64,000 nucleotides of DNA from Apostichopus japonicus. Lineage: Eukaryota; Echinodermata; Holothuroidea; Aspidochirotida; Stichopodidae. Below the pieces are notes generated by a model. That model was not told the origin of the DNA, searched no databases, and saw only the letters and a program-made list of their open reading frames with translations. Position 1 is the stretch's first letter; every line of letters begins with the position of its first letter. Positions 36,310 through 49,099 of the stretch are shown piece by piece. The position numbers were made by a program, and so were the translations under genes. Location: contig NC_092575.1 of assembly GCF_037975245.1 (NCBI RefSeq), forward strand, positions 6,786,001 to 6,850,000, in the 5' to 3' direction.

Positions 36310-36645
36310 CAGGGTTCTGCCGCTGCCGGACGGCGCCGGTCGGGCCCGACCAGTACGCTGAATTACCGACCGCCACAATCTGCCTGAGTGACTTTTCCGA
36401 CCGGCACTTATTTTCGATAGGAACTCCAAAAAAACAGCTCCATAGCCGGAGGGTCGAACGTACAAAAACAATCTGTTTGAGACTAGGGGAAATCCAGTTC
36501 ATAACTGTTCAAATTTCAAAATATCCAACACATCACAGTGTCGACATACTTAGTAAAAATTACCAGAGTTCCGCATTCCAGACCAATGACTGTTTTCCGC
36601 TTAGATAGTCCTGCCGGCACTCAATCCACCCTGGGCAGAACCCTG
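36310..36645. mobile_element. GC-rich non-autonomous hAT-like element
   Basis: Perfect 12-bp terminal inverted repeats: CAGGGTTCTGCC at the left and GGCAGAACCCTG at the right. CAGGG termini are typical of hAT elements. The inside is strikingly GC-rich near both ends (CCGGACGGCGCCGGTCGGGC), unlike its AT-rich surroundings. It is 336 bp and has no transposase. The flanks are AT repeats, so a target-site duplication cannot be defined with certainty. Confidence 0.75.
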
Positions 36646-36965
36646 ATATATGTATCTTAAATTTAGACATTCTACTTGCTTGCTTCACTCAAAGAACCAA
36701 AGATAACTAATCAGGAAGAATTGAACAATTCCAATCATTTCTGACAATATTTATCACGCAGATAGTATGTTCGGAGACCAACCCTCATGATACATTGCAA
36801 GTTGCAAACATTAAACTTTGACTAATATAAAGAGATATAGCTAAGTTTAAACGCATGCATTGATATTTTTAATAAAGAAATGTTGATAGTTTTATTTTCA
36901 AAATTGTTGTTCGTTTATGTCATTTAGCATTATGTTTTAAATAAATGATGTAAGAGAGGATAGCA

Positions 36966-38808
36966 TTATGAATATGCTGCGAGTAGCTTCAAATTCGACA
37001 TATGTATAAATGTAATTACAATAAAACCTATTAACGTCACTCATGATTTAGCCAAGGGCACGACAGCCACTGTAAGCAAGTTCACTGCACATGTGCACTC
37101 TCCTCGCATTGGATCTGTGACCAAATGGTCATGTGATCATGTGATCATGACGGTGATAGGTCTACCGAGTATCGCGATCCTTTTGAAAGGAAACGGTAAA
37201 ATAAAAGGCAGTTATCGTTTAAATATAAAGTACACTTTTCTCCCTCAGATTACCTCATTAAGGTTATTGCGCAATGTTCCAGACACAGACGTTATATATA
37301 TATATACATTTGTCATGGAAGTGATGCATAGTGCTATTGCTAGTGTCAGACTTAAAACAAACTTGTTGGATACTTTTGAGGCGTATATAAACACCTGTTG
37401 TGATATTAATGTACTAGTCACGCACCCACAACTATTCTGTTATATTCTTTATGAGGTATAGGCGTCGAAACTTCGCAGACAATCAACCGGATTAGAATAT
37501 ATAAAATTCCATACAGTAAAAGGGAGGTGGGTTTAGTTATAATGTGGACCTTACGTAAATGAATTGCCTCGAACAGACTACTCATTTAACGTTTCTATTG
37601 TCATGTGAGTGTGAGTCTTTCCTTCGTTGTCTCCAAGGATTCAAGAAATCCTTGACAATCATGAAGGTTTTTCCTTCCGATGAGACAGAAACAGACGCAA
37701 ACACATGCTCCCACTGACCCCCCCCCCCCCACCCACACAGGATATGTCTTTGACGAAAAAGCTTCTAGTCCCTGAAATTTTGAAAGTTCCTGATATATTA
37801 TTTATCAAAGTTTGAAGAAACAATGACATTTCTGTCTCGACATGATTAATTATGAATATGCGAGCAGCTTCAAATTCGACAAATTGTATAAATGTAATTA
37901 CAATAAAACCTATTCACGTCACTCATGATAGAGTCAAGGGCAGGACAGCCATGTAAGCAAGTTCAATGCACATTTGCACTCTCCTTGCATTGGATTTGTG
38001 ACCATGTGGTCATGTGACAATGTGACCATGTGACCATGTGATCATGGCGGTGCTAGGTCTACCGAGCATCGCGATTCTTTTTGAAAGGACACAGTAAAAT
38101 AAAATGTAGTTCGGTTTCATTTAAAACTACGCTTTATCATTGTCTGTTTTCCTCCAGAATACCTCATTAAGGTTATTGTGCAATGTGTCAAACACGAACG
38201 TTATATATACATAGCATTGTGTATATTTACTACTAAAGAAGTGAAATAAGCCTTAGTTACCACTCGATGACAATATATGGTTTAGGCTATATGCAACTTA
38301 GGTTAGGCTCATTATGTTAATACATTTATCATGGAAGTGTTGTAGTGCTATTGCTAGTGATAGATTGAAAACAAACCTGTTAGACACTTTTGAGGCGTAC
38401 CCACAACTATTCTTGTCTATTCTTTCTGAGGAAGTTGTTGAAATTTCGCAGACAATCAACCGGATCTAAACTATATAATACTTCATGCAGTTAAAAAGAG
38501 TTGGGTTCAGTTATTGCATGCTGTAATGTAGAGCTTACAAGAATTGTCTCAAACAGACTACACATTTAACGTTTCTTTTGTCATGTTGAGTGTGAGTCTC
38601 TCCTTCGTTGTCTCCAGGGATTGAAGTAGTTCTTGTAGGATCCCTCCCCCTCCCCCCTTGGCCAATGAAATAGAAACAGACACACAAATACACGCACACA
38701 CAGGATATATCTTTGAAGTTACCTTAAGAAGTTATCCAGTCCCTGAAATTCAAAAATTTACAGATCTATTATTGATCAAAGATTGAAGAAACAATGACAA
38801 CATTATCT
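36966..38808. repeat. Segmental tandem duplication, two ~0.9-kb units
   Basis: Unit one (36966-37848) and unit two (37849 to about 38808) align along their length. Shared landmarks in order are ATGAATATGC, AGCTTCAAATTCGACA, TGTAATTACAATAAAACCTA, GACAGCCA, CATGTGATCATG, GGTCTACCGAG, ACCTCATTAAGGTTATTG, AGTGCTATTGCTAGTG, TTTTGAGGCGTA, CGCAGACAATCAACCGGAT, CTACACATTTAACGTTTCT or a variant, CAGGATAT and GAAGAAACAATGACA. Unit two gains about 110 bases at 38210-38322 and an expanded TGTGACCA repeat; unit one has about 40 extra bases near 37390. No reading frame is conserved between the units, so this looks non-coding. Confidence 0.92.
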
Positions 38809-38809
38809 C

Positions 38810-40766
38810 CATGTGAGTGAAAAACTGATACTATCCATCCAGATTTGGGTGTGAATTGTCGGATATTATTTTTGTTTTCATGAACATCCCTCACTTATTG
38901 AGTACATTCGATCAATAGTTTGTTGTTCGAGCAACTAATGACATCAGAACCAGCACGTTTTTCATGAATACTTTATTGTTCACACACACTTTCAATTTGT
39001 GTCAACCGTATAACCATGCGTGGGGGGAATTGTGTGATATAATCAGTGATAGATATGTGCAAGCTCATAGTCAAATTTGAAATAAATTTCAGAAAACTGA
39101 TGTCAATTATTATGATTCTTTATCTGAATCAAAACTTTGGGAATCATCTCAGCCGTATCAGATAATGTAGGTGCAAGAAGGAGGTACAGAAGGGGTCAAT
39201 CTTTTCAGACATAGAGGGGTGGCCTCGAAATGTGTATTTTTTGAATCTGTGTGGAGAACGATCCCAGGGGACAGTTTAATGTTTTCATATGTTCTTAAGT
39301 AAAGGAAACTTGGGATGGGGAAGGGGAAAGTGGTCTGAGTACGGAAACGGGACAATGGGTAGAGAAAGGGACATCGGGGAATGATGACCCATAGACGTTC
39401 CTTTCGTTACTCAGAGTGGAATCGTCTTAGTTCATGGGGTGACTCATGCATCATGCATCAATCGAAAAATTGGGGGGGGGGTGGGCTTGAATGTCATTCT
39501 GTTATCAATTAATAATACCTACACTAAAAACGTTTGTACAAATTCCATGTTAGCAACAGAACATCCGGAGGATGAAACGATTTTCAACTATCGATTGGTA
39601 TTTTCATCACTTTGTATGTTTGAGGCCATTGGTAGTTTCATGTTTATCTATATTGATTTCTGTACTTTTGCTTCTAAGGGAGCTGACCTACTATGGGTCT
39701 CTGTGCTTTTTGAAATTGGTATAGGCTGGCCACTTTTGATTGATAGGAAAGGAGTAGCCAACGCAAGGGATTTTGTTGACTCAAATAACAGTAGGAGTCA
39801 CCACGATCCATTGCAAAAATCCGTCAAGGCAACTTGTAAGGGAATGGTATAGTCTATTTTAGTGTCATGATGTCCATTAACGATAAACCTGAATAGAGCA
39901 AAACACAAAAGATTGGTATTAACCATGAGGCCCGGAATAATGAGCTAACATCACTTTCACATCATTATACATTAAAGTACAGTTCCAGACGTTTTATATT
40001 ATATTGAAGGTGATTATCCTGACATGACAATATATATTAAATCAATCGTTTTTTTTTATCATATTGTAAGATTTTGATACGACAAGAATAACATGTTGCC
40101 CATACCCATTTGAGGGAACATTTTGTTTTGTATTTGAATTATTCTATTATTATAAATAAGAACTTGTCAAAATGTGATAATCCTTTTCGATCTTCTTTAT
40201 ATAAATAAAGAAATGTTAAATATAGTCAGGACTTAATGACTCCCTTCAATAATCAAAGGTAAAAGGGACCTGTCAAGTACACATCGAATGATTATGAACA
40301 ATCCACTCAAACTACATGGATATTTTTTTGCTATGTTATAGCGATTCAAACTTTTCGCCGGAGCTGTTGCACTACTCGAAATATGAATGACAATACTATG
40401 CAATATGAAAAAAAACCAAACATTAGAGCCTCTATTTGCATCCTGTACCACTGTGTATTAGAACAGTCTTTGATAAATATTCAAATGAATGAATTCATAT
40501 GAAGAAACTTTATTCATCACGGGTTAGAAATGATATCAACTTTCCGCATCTCTTAGTCAGTTTATCATATATGGCTAACCATGCAAGTAAGTGTCTCGTC
40601 CATTATGTGTAATTGTACAATTAACGCATCTGATCTCGCAATGAGGCTTAAAATACGTTGACCTTTCTCTGAGGTCTCCAGGGTCAGGTATCTTACAAGA
40701 AAACTCTTTGATGTGCCTCAACGTTACGCATGGTGGTGTCAGAAGCCAGGTTAACCCTGTTCGCAG
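38810..40766. other. Intergenic, no gene recognised
   Basis: AT-rich sequence with one G run (39471-39480). A 137-codon + strand frame at 39439-39852 has no recognisable domain and ordinary non-coding composition. Confidence 0.55.
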
Positions 40767-40833
40767 TATATATATATATATATATTATATATATAATATA
40801 TATATTATATATATATATCTATATATATATATA

Positions 40834-40867
<34 letters not shown>

Positions 40868-40970
40868 AATATATATACATATATATATTGGCTCCCAGGT
40901 GGTGCTCCCATTGGCTCCCAGGTCAGCTTGTCGTTGACTCTCACTGGCTCCCAGTTCAGCTTCCCTCTTT
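40767..40970. repeat. Compound AT tract followed by a GGCTCCCAG short repeat
   Basis: 40767-40889 is AT alternation with ATTATATATAAT palindromes. It is followed by three copies of TTGGCTCCCAGG or a close variant at about 40889, 40911 and 40944. Confidence 0.9.
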
Positions 40971-41354
40971 GTTAATTTATTCGCATCACAATGCCTTCGA
41001 ACAAAAGAAAGAATGAAGTGTGCATGAAGAAGAGTCCGTCTTTGGACCTATAGAATTCTATGCTAAATAAAGCCACGCTTTCCCTTTTGTAATCTCGTTC
41101 GCAATATCTCACATATTCCACATAGAGGCGTTGTGGCTGGAAAAAGGGTGAAAGGCTGAAGAAGGGAGAGAACCAAGCCCTAGATTCACACGTAAAAAAC
41201 CCCACAGGCAACCGAGCTTTAATTGAGAGGATCTCAGGCATCATTACTGTACATGGTAAGTTCAAGGAACATTTTAATCGGACGTTGAAATAAGGTTGGA
41301 AGAGTGAGGGGTTGGATTGGAGGGGGCGGTGGGAGTAATGGTAAGGGTTTGATC

Positions 41355-41586
41355 CACGAGATAAGTGGTGCCGATGCCTTTCAATCATAAGGTCCCGAGT
41401 TCGAGTCACTCCAAGATTAATGTATGTCGTCCAGTTACAGAGTTGTTGACAATTGATAATTCATAATCATGGACGTTAAAAATGAATCTAAGAGACTGGT
41501 TTCGGTCATCTTGCGGCTTTGATAAGCCAATGATGGCGTCTTCGCGAGTTCCTGCTTGCAGGAGGATCTAAAAAATACATACATAA
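41355..41586 (+). mobile_element. tRNA-derived SINE, second copy
   Basis: Same family as 35454-35696 but in the opposite orientation. The B box (GGTCCCGAGTTCGAGTC), CACTCC, the body including GTTACAGAGTTGTTGACA and CCTGCTTGCAGGAGGATCTA, and the ATACATACATA tail are conserved. The A-box end (ATAAGTGGTGCC) is eroded or rearranged. It lies in a less AT-rich surrounding. Confidence 0.87.
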
Positions 41587-41589
41587 GTA

Positions 41590-44500
41590 TGAATCCTCCA
41601 TTAATGAATTATTTCATCTGAATTGCCATAGTTTCATTGCTATTGTGCGTTTTATATATTTGATCGTAATTACACATTATGTATGAACGTATATTCTACA
41701 TATGTAAGTGATGTTAAAGTAAAATTGGAGGGCGGGGAGGGGAACGAGGGGGAGTCGATGACGCACAAGTGGGACATGTGTATTGCCAGCTTAGGGATGC
41801 ATGTAGTCTTGTAATCAGTGCTGCTAATTGACTACTGTCAATTATTTTTCTTCTGTTTGTGTTTTGTTTCAGGGAGTAAGCTCTCTACAAGCCTTCAAGA
41901 GTTTTTTTAGTTTTCTTCCTTCACACATACTTTCTTCACATCATGTTGTATATGCATTCATTTTATATTTAGACTTTGTATTATGTATGCAACACGTGGT
42001 GTGGAAAACAAGTAAACGAAACGAAGATCCCATCTCCAAATGTCAATAAAAATGACTTCCCGTCCCCATTCACAGATCTAAGCGCTGAATGGAGGTGGGG
42101 GGGGGGTAGAGGGCGTGGTGGGGAGGGGGTGTTAGGCCATGTATTAAACATAAATATGAAAATGTAATTACGAACTGCCCCATTGTTGACCAAAACTATA
42201 CATGTGGCAAGATATATAGAGACCGTTTTTTGTAACACATCCCAAATCTGAAATTTGTAATACGGAATGCATGAGATGAACTATATTGTCAGAAACATTT
42301 GTGGGTCAATACATATACAAGTAGGTGAATTGTGTTTATAGGCCCACCGTTGTAGATGTTGTTAACCCTGATATTTAACTAAGCACCCCATGAATTATGG
42401 AGAATGCAACAACAAAAAAATGGCGTGAGTGGTGAGATATCGTAGCGAACGACTGGGAAGCGAAGTTTAAATCAGGCGAGATAACTGAATCATAATTTCA
42501 CGTCACGTCGTCATGAACGTAGCCATTTTAAGCTGAAGCTCTCAACGATGTATTTTAAACAAATTCCTTTGTAAGACTTGAAGCCTCTGCAGTCAATATC
42601 AGTAAAGAACGATGTAGGAAGGAAGGTCATTGCCATAGCAACCAGTGTCGAACTCTGACATATAGTGACAGCTTCAAGGTTAATTAGGACAAACAATGAA
42701 ACCTAACGTGAAATTCAGTTTTTGACGATTATATACGAATGGAAAAGAGCAAAGAAAATAAACTGTTATAAAACGATCCCGCCGTACATATTTATGTGCT
42801 CGTTTCCCATTGTTTATAATTTCCCAGCCAGTTATATCGCCCTTTATTTCATTTACTCATAAAATGATAAATATGAATAAAAGTTTATAGAAATGAAATA
42901 AGAAATGAGGGAACTGTACTATAATGAAGAAATTTTACATGTCCATAGAAGGGGGGGGGGCTGGGAGTAAGGAGGATGGCGGAAGAGGATCAGCGAACAA
43001 CACCTCTTCAATCGAATTGTGACTTGCATCCCTTGTACGAATTATAGAAAATAAAACTCGTGTTTTGTTTTTTAAGGTCACGAGTGTACAGTTATCTATG
43101 TAACTGGAAGGCTGTGTCAACTTCCATTGTAACACCAGTGTAGTGGTCCCATGGAGGGAATCTCCCTATTGCCTAATCCTTTCCCGTCTGTATTCTACGT
43201 AAACGCAACAAAGGTCCGTCAGAGAGTCAGGTGGAGAGAGTCAGGTGGAGAGAGAGACAGATGAAAAGATAAAAGGTAAAAGAAAAGAAACACTTACTTG
43301 ATACATTCCTCTAAAACTAAACACCTTCCAAGATTTTTCAAATAGCAACTGGACAATGTCTACTGATAAATTTCAAAGTGGTGATTATGAGTGCAGTCAT
43401 GAAGTTTCCCTTAGCAACGACGTATAATTTTAATCCAAAAGCTGGCGCCATACTGTGACAAGTTCGTTCATCAACCACATTCAACAGTTAGAGGATGGTA
43501 AACCGTTTTACAGTCAAACATTAACAACGTATATTAAACTCTCCTCTCACTTTGGCCTTTTCGGTTCATTCTGTCCATCAAAATACATGTATTAAATTAT
43601 ATTAATTATAGAATTATATAAATATATAATATATATATATATATATATATAAACCTTTAAATAAACAAAATAAACTACAAATGATTCATTCCGAGGAATA
43701 TTAAGACTATATGTAAGGTCTATATTTATGTCTAGGCGCAAGATTGTGCAAAATAACTCCTTTCAATTTTGTTTAAGGATGAGGTTGAATAAGGGGCTTT
43801 GCACACAAGCACCTCCCCCTGCCTCTCTCCCGATCCTCACCTGCTGTATCTATATTAAAAATTACGAATTATGTGTACAACAGCCATCATATGACCACAA
43901 CATTCACCGTGCTGACTCAAATAATCCTCATATCGAATTAGATGTCAAAAGCCCTAATGGCGTTCCATATAGACGGAAGTTTTCATAACGGCTGCGTACA
44001 ATTTTGTTCCTATTGACTTAATTTCCGTAAGGAGAGAGGAATTACATGAACATAGGGGCAATTTTTGTCTTTTGGTAAAGCTGTCCAGACGTTAGAAAGT
44101 AGTTTTTCATTGGTGTTCACTGCCACCTGCAGAAAGAGCAGAGAAAAGTGTCAGTTTGATTAGATTACCTACAAAAAGTGCGTCTTAATTTGCGAGAAAA
44201 ATAGAGAAAATATCGATCCGGCAAGAGTTGGCTATCTCGCAAATTTACAGGAGTGGTCTCCCAGAGGTCGCGCCAAAAATAAACAAATAACTAGGTAAAA
44301 TTAGGTTTTTGTCAAGGTCAATAAATCTTCAGCTTGACTGGCGAAAAATGTGGGGTAAAGATTTTTTGTTTGTTTTTGTTTTCCATTCATCAGACTTTTC
44401 GATGCAAAGTAATTTGTCATCAACTCAAATCGTGAAAAACGTTAATTAACCACAGATTATGAAATCGATCAATCGATAGATGCACGGTGGAGCTCATTAT

Positions 44501-45670
44501 TTTTAATGTGTCGTCAAGCTTGATGTAAGGATTTTTTTACAATGTATTTGCGTACTTTTACCGTCTTAATCTGACAAATTAACTTTCTCTATTTTGAAAT
44601 CAGCAGTTTTCAAATATTCGCTTTTCTTTCTCTTTTCTGGTTGATTTTTTTTTGGTTATAGTTCACGTTCATAGAATGCAGAATTGGAGCCGGATCTTAA
44701 TCAATTTACACACACAATTCAGCGGAAGATTTTTAATTAAAAAAGAATCGTCGTTATGAACTTGCTTTTGATCATTAACTTCCTGTTCATATTTCTGTTA
44801 ATCACTCAGAGCTAAATGAGCACAAATGAGAGTATATTTTTCTTTCTTACATATATTGTACAGTCGAAAACTTCTTCTTGATTCAAACAAACGTGTAAGC
44901 ATATAGTCAGTCAAGACGCTCTTAACAACACTGTATTCTCCTCGTCACATAAAAGTGCTTAGCATGTCTGTAACGATGAGTGTAGATATATGTCATAGCC
45001 TACCAAGGCAATAAATGCACCAAATTATATCCTACATGTTTAATGCACAATTTTGCGATTGATTTAGCGTTCCATGCAATATATTATTTCCTTGCTTCTT
45101 CCGTGCTGGCGAAAGCTTTAAATCCATCCAGTCACGTTTTCACGGTGACATTGAGTGGGTACTTGTAGTCGAAAACTACGCCATTTAGCACCAGGCATGT
45201 TTGCCTATCCCTTCATTAGTTCTGGCGAGCTACGTGTACGACTTTCTATTTTGAATGTAAACACCTTTCGAAATGGAAAGGCAAAACCGTCCGTAGAAAC
45301 AAATATAATTGACACTTATTGTTGACAATAAAAACTACGAGTTTCGCCGTGACATGCTGCAACGTTATGCAATATATGTATATATATATATTGACGAATG
45401 GAACCCCCGCCACCCCCCCCCCCCCCCCAATAGAAGAGAGACGAGGTTTTTGGCTAGAACCTCAATTTTCCTTGTTAGCTTTGTTCTTTAGGAATGAAGA
45501 TTTAATCGTCTTCGTCACAAATTTGCGCGCAATAAACCGCAATTTCTGAGTAGACCTGACCTTATGTTTTCTATTTAATGCAGTTCCCAGCTAACGTGAT
45601 TATGTGGCGGCGTATACATTATATATTTTGCAATGTACACAACGCATTCAACACGCATCTTATTTCTCAA
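41590..45670. other. Intergenic, no gene recognised
   Basis: AT-rich DNA with G or C homopolymers (42102-42110, 42950-42960, 45412-45428), a short AT tract (43620-43652) and no supported gene. Confidence 0.55.
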
Positions 45671-45673
45671 ACG

Positions 45674-46055
45674 TTTTTTTTTTTATTTCTCCCACGTGTT
45701 ACTGTGTCTTCAGCCCCGAATGTGAGATAACAGAATGGTACAGAAAAATAGTAGTAGTATTAGTAAGTTGAGTCTCGTCTATTCGACATGTGATTAACCT
45801 CCGCGGCCACGTATCACGATCTTGCGCAAGGTTTATTGCTTCCTCGAAATTGTTAATAACGTCCTTAAATTGCGACTTTACTTTTCCAAGCAAGGTAGTC
45901 ACGGGCCTTCCTACTGGTTTAGCAGTATGTCTCAATGCTTCTCTTAAAGCAGCAACCTTTGCTGGAGCGTCCTCCTGGAGTCTTGCTACATGACCGAACA
46001 ATCTCAATCTTAAAATTAGGTCCATAGATATACGCACCTTCACTTATGTATCTAC
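45674..46055 (-). mobile_element. 5'-truncated non-LTR retrotransposon: RT C-terminal tail plus poly(A)
   Basis: Read on the - strand, an open frame from about 46043 to 45699 contains LRLRLFGHVARLQEDAPAK, VGRPVTTLLGKV and EEAINLAQDRDTWPRRLI. This is the pattern found at the C-terminal end of many LINE reverse transcriptases: a (R/L)xLGHV(A/V)R motif, then GRP, then A(Q/R)DRxxWR. The frame is followed by a short 3' UTR and AATAAA running into a poly(A) tail (T run at 45674-45684 on the + strand). Everything upstream of this tail is missing, as is usual for 5'-truncated insertions. The clade cannot be named from this piece. Confidence 0.8.
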
Positions 46056-46059
46056 GATA

Positions 46060-47760
46060 TGGTGGTGTAATGTGTGTGTGTGTATGGTTACGTAATTTCA
46101 ATAATGAAAGCCAACTAGGTGCTTTAAGCTAAATGACTCTTCTCTGTAGGGTGATCGTGTATACCTGTACATTAATGTAATGTACTCCCATTCTCAGCCT
46201 ATGATATTTAGTTTTACTATTTATGATTACTGTTGAACAGCACATCATGTAAAGCGCATATACTTACATACATGTATATGTGTATAAATGTCCGCAGAGA
46301 TTTAGTTCTTCCTGTCTTTAACAAGTATGCCAACACGAGATAGGCGGCGAAGCTTGTATTATCAAAGGCGTCCCATGCGAGACACTTACCTGGTTGAAAG
46401 GTGTTTTTAATACAAGTTTAGTCAGTGTTCATTGTTTGTATTTCAGGATTATGCTAACACTCCTGATGAAATTGTCTCGCAGTCTCCTTGGGAGTTCATT
46501 TAGAGTCATTCCTCATCTCAAGTCAATGACAAAACGGCCTGCCATAGTGCATTGACGAGGAACCCACATTCCTACTGTAGAAACATGATGGTAAAGGGGA
46601 CGATAAGCACGTCAGGAGTAGATGAATCTTGACGAAAATTTAAGATACATACAGCTATATATAGGAAAGACTCCTCGGAAAAAGTCCAAACTTTCTGTTC
46701 CCATTTCATGAACAGTTGAATGTATCAAGTGAACTTTTATAACAACAACAACAAAGAAAGATAGAAAGAAAAGGGAATTAGAAGGCAGCTTACTAAAAAG
46801 AACAAAACGGAAGAGAGAGAGAGAGAGAGAGAGAAAAGGGATATAAAAGATCAAAATATTTATAACGTTCGAAAGTATTTTTGTCGCCGAGAGGTTTGGG
46901 CGTTTGCTGCAAGAACTTTAGTGCGCTTACCAAAATGAGTACTTTGTCACACTCATTGTGGTTGCACTTATTTGTGAGAAAGCAACTGATTGTGGCAAGA
47001 GAATTGATTGTATAGCATACTTGCTAACTTTTCAGCTTCGTATTTAACTGAGAGCAGAGGTGGTCTCAAACTGCTGTATTATAGCTTATACTAACAGGAA
47101 TCTAAAAGTACGAGTACGCGATATGGGACCTCTATCTTTGAGAGACATTGATGGACATTAAATAGATAAAACTTGTAAAACAACAACTTTATTAGTTAAA
47201 TGTGGTGTTACTTTCTCCCCAAATTTAAAGTTACCCACGTTATACCTCTCACGGCTCTCGGTCAAAACAGCAGAACAAGTGTACAAATTCACAAGTAAAT
47301 TGCATCATTCACACAACATTACTTGCACTGGCGTCAGATGAACTGAAAGGAGATGACGAGGCTAAGGACAGGGGTGCGGTGGGGGGTGGGGGGGGGGGGG
47401 GGCTGGTGTGATGGGTGAGGGACTTGGGGTTCTGTTGGCTCATATTTTAGAAATTACTCCTTTAACGAATTTTTTCTGCCCTTCTCTGATAGTCAAATGA
47501 ACACGACTTTAATTAAAAACGAAAGCTAAAACATTTCCACAAGTTTCTCACCTAACCATGGGAAACAAAGTAGAACAATTGTCTACTACATAAATAGTCG
47601 TGGACACCTTTAATTAAATGTTGGCTAATTGCGTTACCTTTTATTATGGGTTCTATCAACTGTTGCCATGTCGTTGAACTAACCGTAATAACCCTATTTA
47701 GATAGTAACAAGTTTATTTGTTGATCGTATCTTATTTACCGGCGGTTATAGCGAACTGTG
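46060..47760. other. Intergenic, no gene recognised
   Basis: AT-rich sequence. A GA-repeat lies at 46812-46834, and a large G-rich tract at 47376-47403 contains a 13-base G run. Confidence 0.6.
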
Positions 47761-47779
47761 TCTTGATTACGTCATATGA

Positions 47780-48190
47780 CGTATTGAACATATTGCGAAT
47801 TTTGTATTGAATATATATACATGCGAATTAACGTATGCATTGCACTGCAAATGGTAAACTATATACATATTACATTTAGTGAAGTATATACCATATAAAA
47901 TAAAGGGGAATATGTATTGAGTAAAATGGGGTATATATATATATATATATATAGTATATATATAGTATATATATAGTATATATATAGTACATATAGTGGA
48001 GAATGTGGAGTAGGGTATGTATTGAATACAGTGGGTTATGTATAGCGAATCTAGTGGATTAAGTCTTGAACACATAGTGACCTATATGTATCGAGTATTG
48101 TGAATAAGGAAGGAGGTCTCGAATGTAATGAGTATATATATTGAGTAAAGCGAATTATTTTTTTGAATATTGAGAATTATGAATTGAAGA
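47780..48190. repeat. Degenerate GTATTGA/ATAGTGAAT repeat with short AT minisatellite
   Basis: The words TATTGAATA, TATTGAGTA, ATAGTGGA, AGCGAAT and GTGAAT recur at irregular 20-40-base spacing. Inside it, 47936-47998 has AT alternation ending in four units of TATATATAGTA. Non-coding. Confidence 0.6.
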
Positions 48191-49036
48191 TGTGGTTCGA
48201 AGGGTGAGAACTGGCTTTTACGAAAAGTCATCTGAGATATAGTCTGGGCACGAAAACCAAACTAACTTGATTCACTGTACTTACGTGAAGTCTTGGGTAT
48301 CCCGAGTCCCTTGGGAAGGGAATAGAGGCTACTACACATGATCGAGTTAAAGGTTAAAGGTTGGTGAGCAATCTACCGTGTAAAGAGATCTGTAGGAGTG
48401 TTGTAATGATTATATAGTCAATAATACAGTAAATATAGCGAACGATACGTCGATATATAGATATATAATTGTGTCATGACCATATTGTGCGTCAACTGCT
48501 ATTTTATATAGCATATGCAACTGCACACAGTCTTCATATTCTTCAGGGTTGACCCCGTTGCGCGTCTTCGTATGTACATCGCCATCTCAGAAATCAACCC
48601 TGCCTACTTACACACACGGATAATCATTTTAGTCTTGTAACATCGTTTTGATCGAACGTATATGATTGAAGTGTTTGTAGTGACGTCATTCGTCAATTGC
48701 ATAGAATGAAGGTAAAACTTACAAACTGTCAAAAGTTAACCTAGCTATAGCTGTTCATTTTAAGGAGTAAATTCTACTTTCGGCCATTGAGGAGTTCGAC
48801 TATTCAAACAAAAGTCTTCTTGTTCAAATTTAGCAAGCAACAAGTTTAAACTTAAAGAGGTATAGATTACTTCAGCTAAAACAAGAAGCAACCTAACAAA
48901 GTATAAGTGTAGCTATTTGTGTTATCATAATACTGTAGAAACTTTGTTGTCAACATACCACCCCCCTCCCCCCTCATCGTTTCGTTGTTTTTTTTTTGTG
49001 CCCAGGTTCTTTCCCATCTCTCCTTCCTTCTCTCCC

Positions 49037-49078
49037 ATCGCTTCTCGGCCTTTTGGATAAGATCATGTGCAGCATTAT
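49037..49078 (+). pseudogene. U2 snRNA 5'-end fragment
   Basis: The first 20 bases, ATCGCTTCTCGGCCTTTTGG, are identical to the conserved 5' end of metazoan U2 snRNA. Similarity continues with about four mismatches to near 49075 (ATAAGATCATGTGCAGCAT). The branch-point recognition sequence GTAGTA is changed to GCAGCA, and the rest of U2 (Sm site, stem-loops III-IV) is absent. This is therefore a truncated U2 pseudogene or the head of a U2-derived short element, not a working snRNA gene. It is followed by an unrelated G-rich stretch. Confidence 0.85.
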
Positions 49079-49099
49079 TTTCCCCTTGTAGGGAGGGGG

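Noticed and set aside
37093-37461. 122-codon frame in unit one of the 0.9-kb duplication
   Set aside because: The frame is not preserved in unit two, which has frame-breaking indels.
40972-41409. 145-codon - strand frame
   Set aside because: Its N-terminal part is the antisense of the SINE B-box region; no domain.
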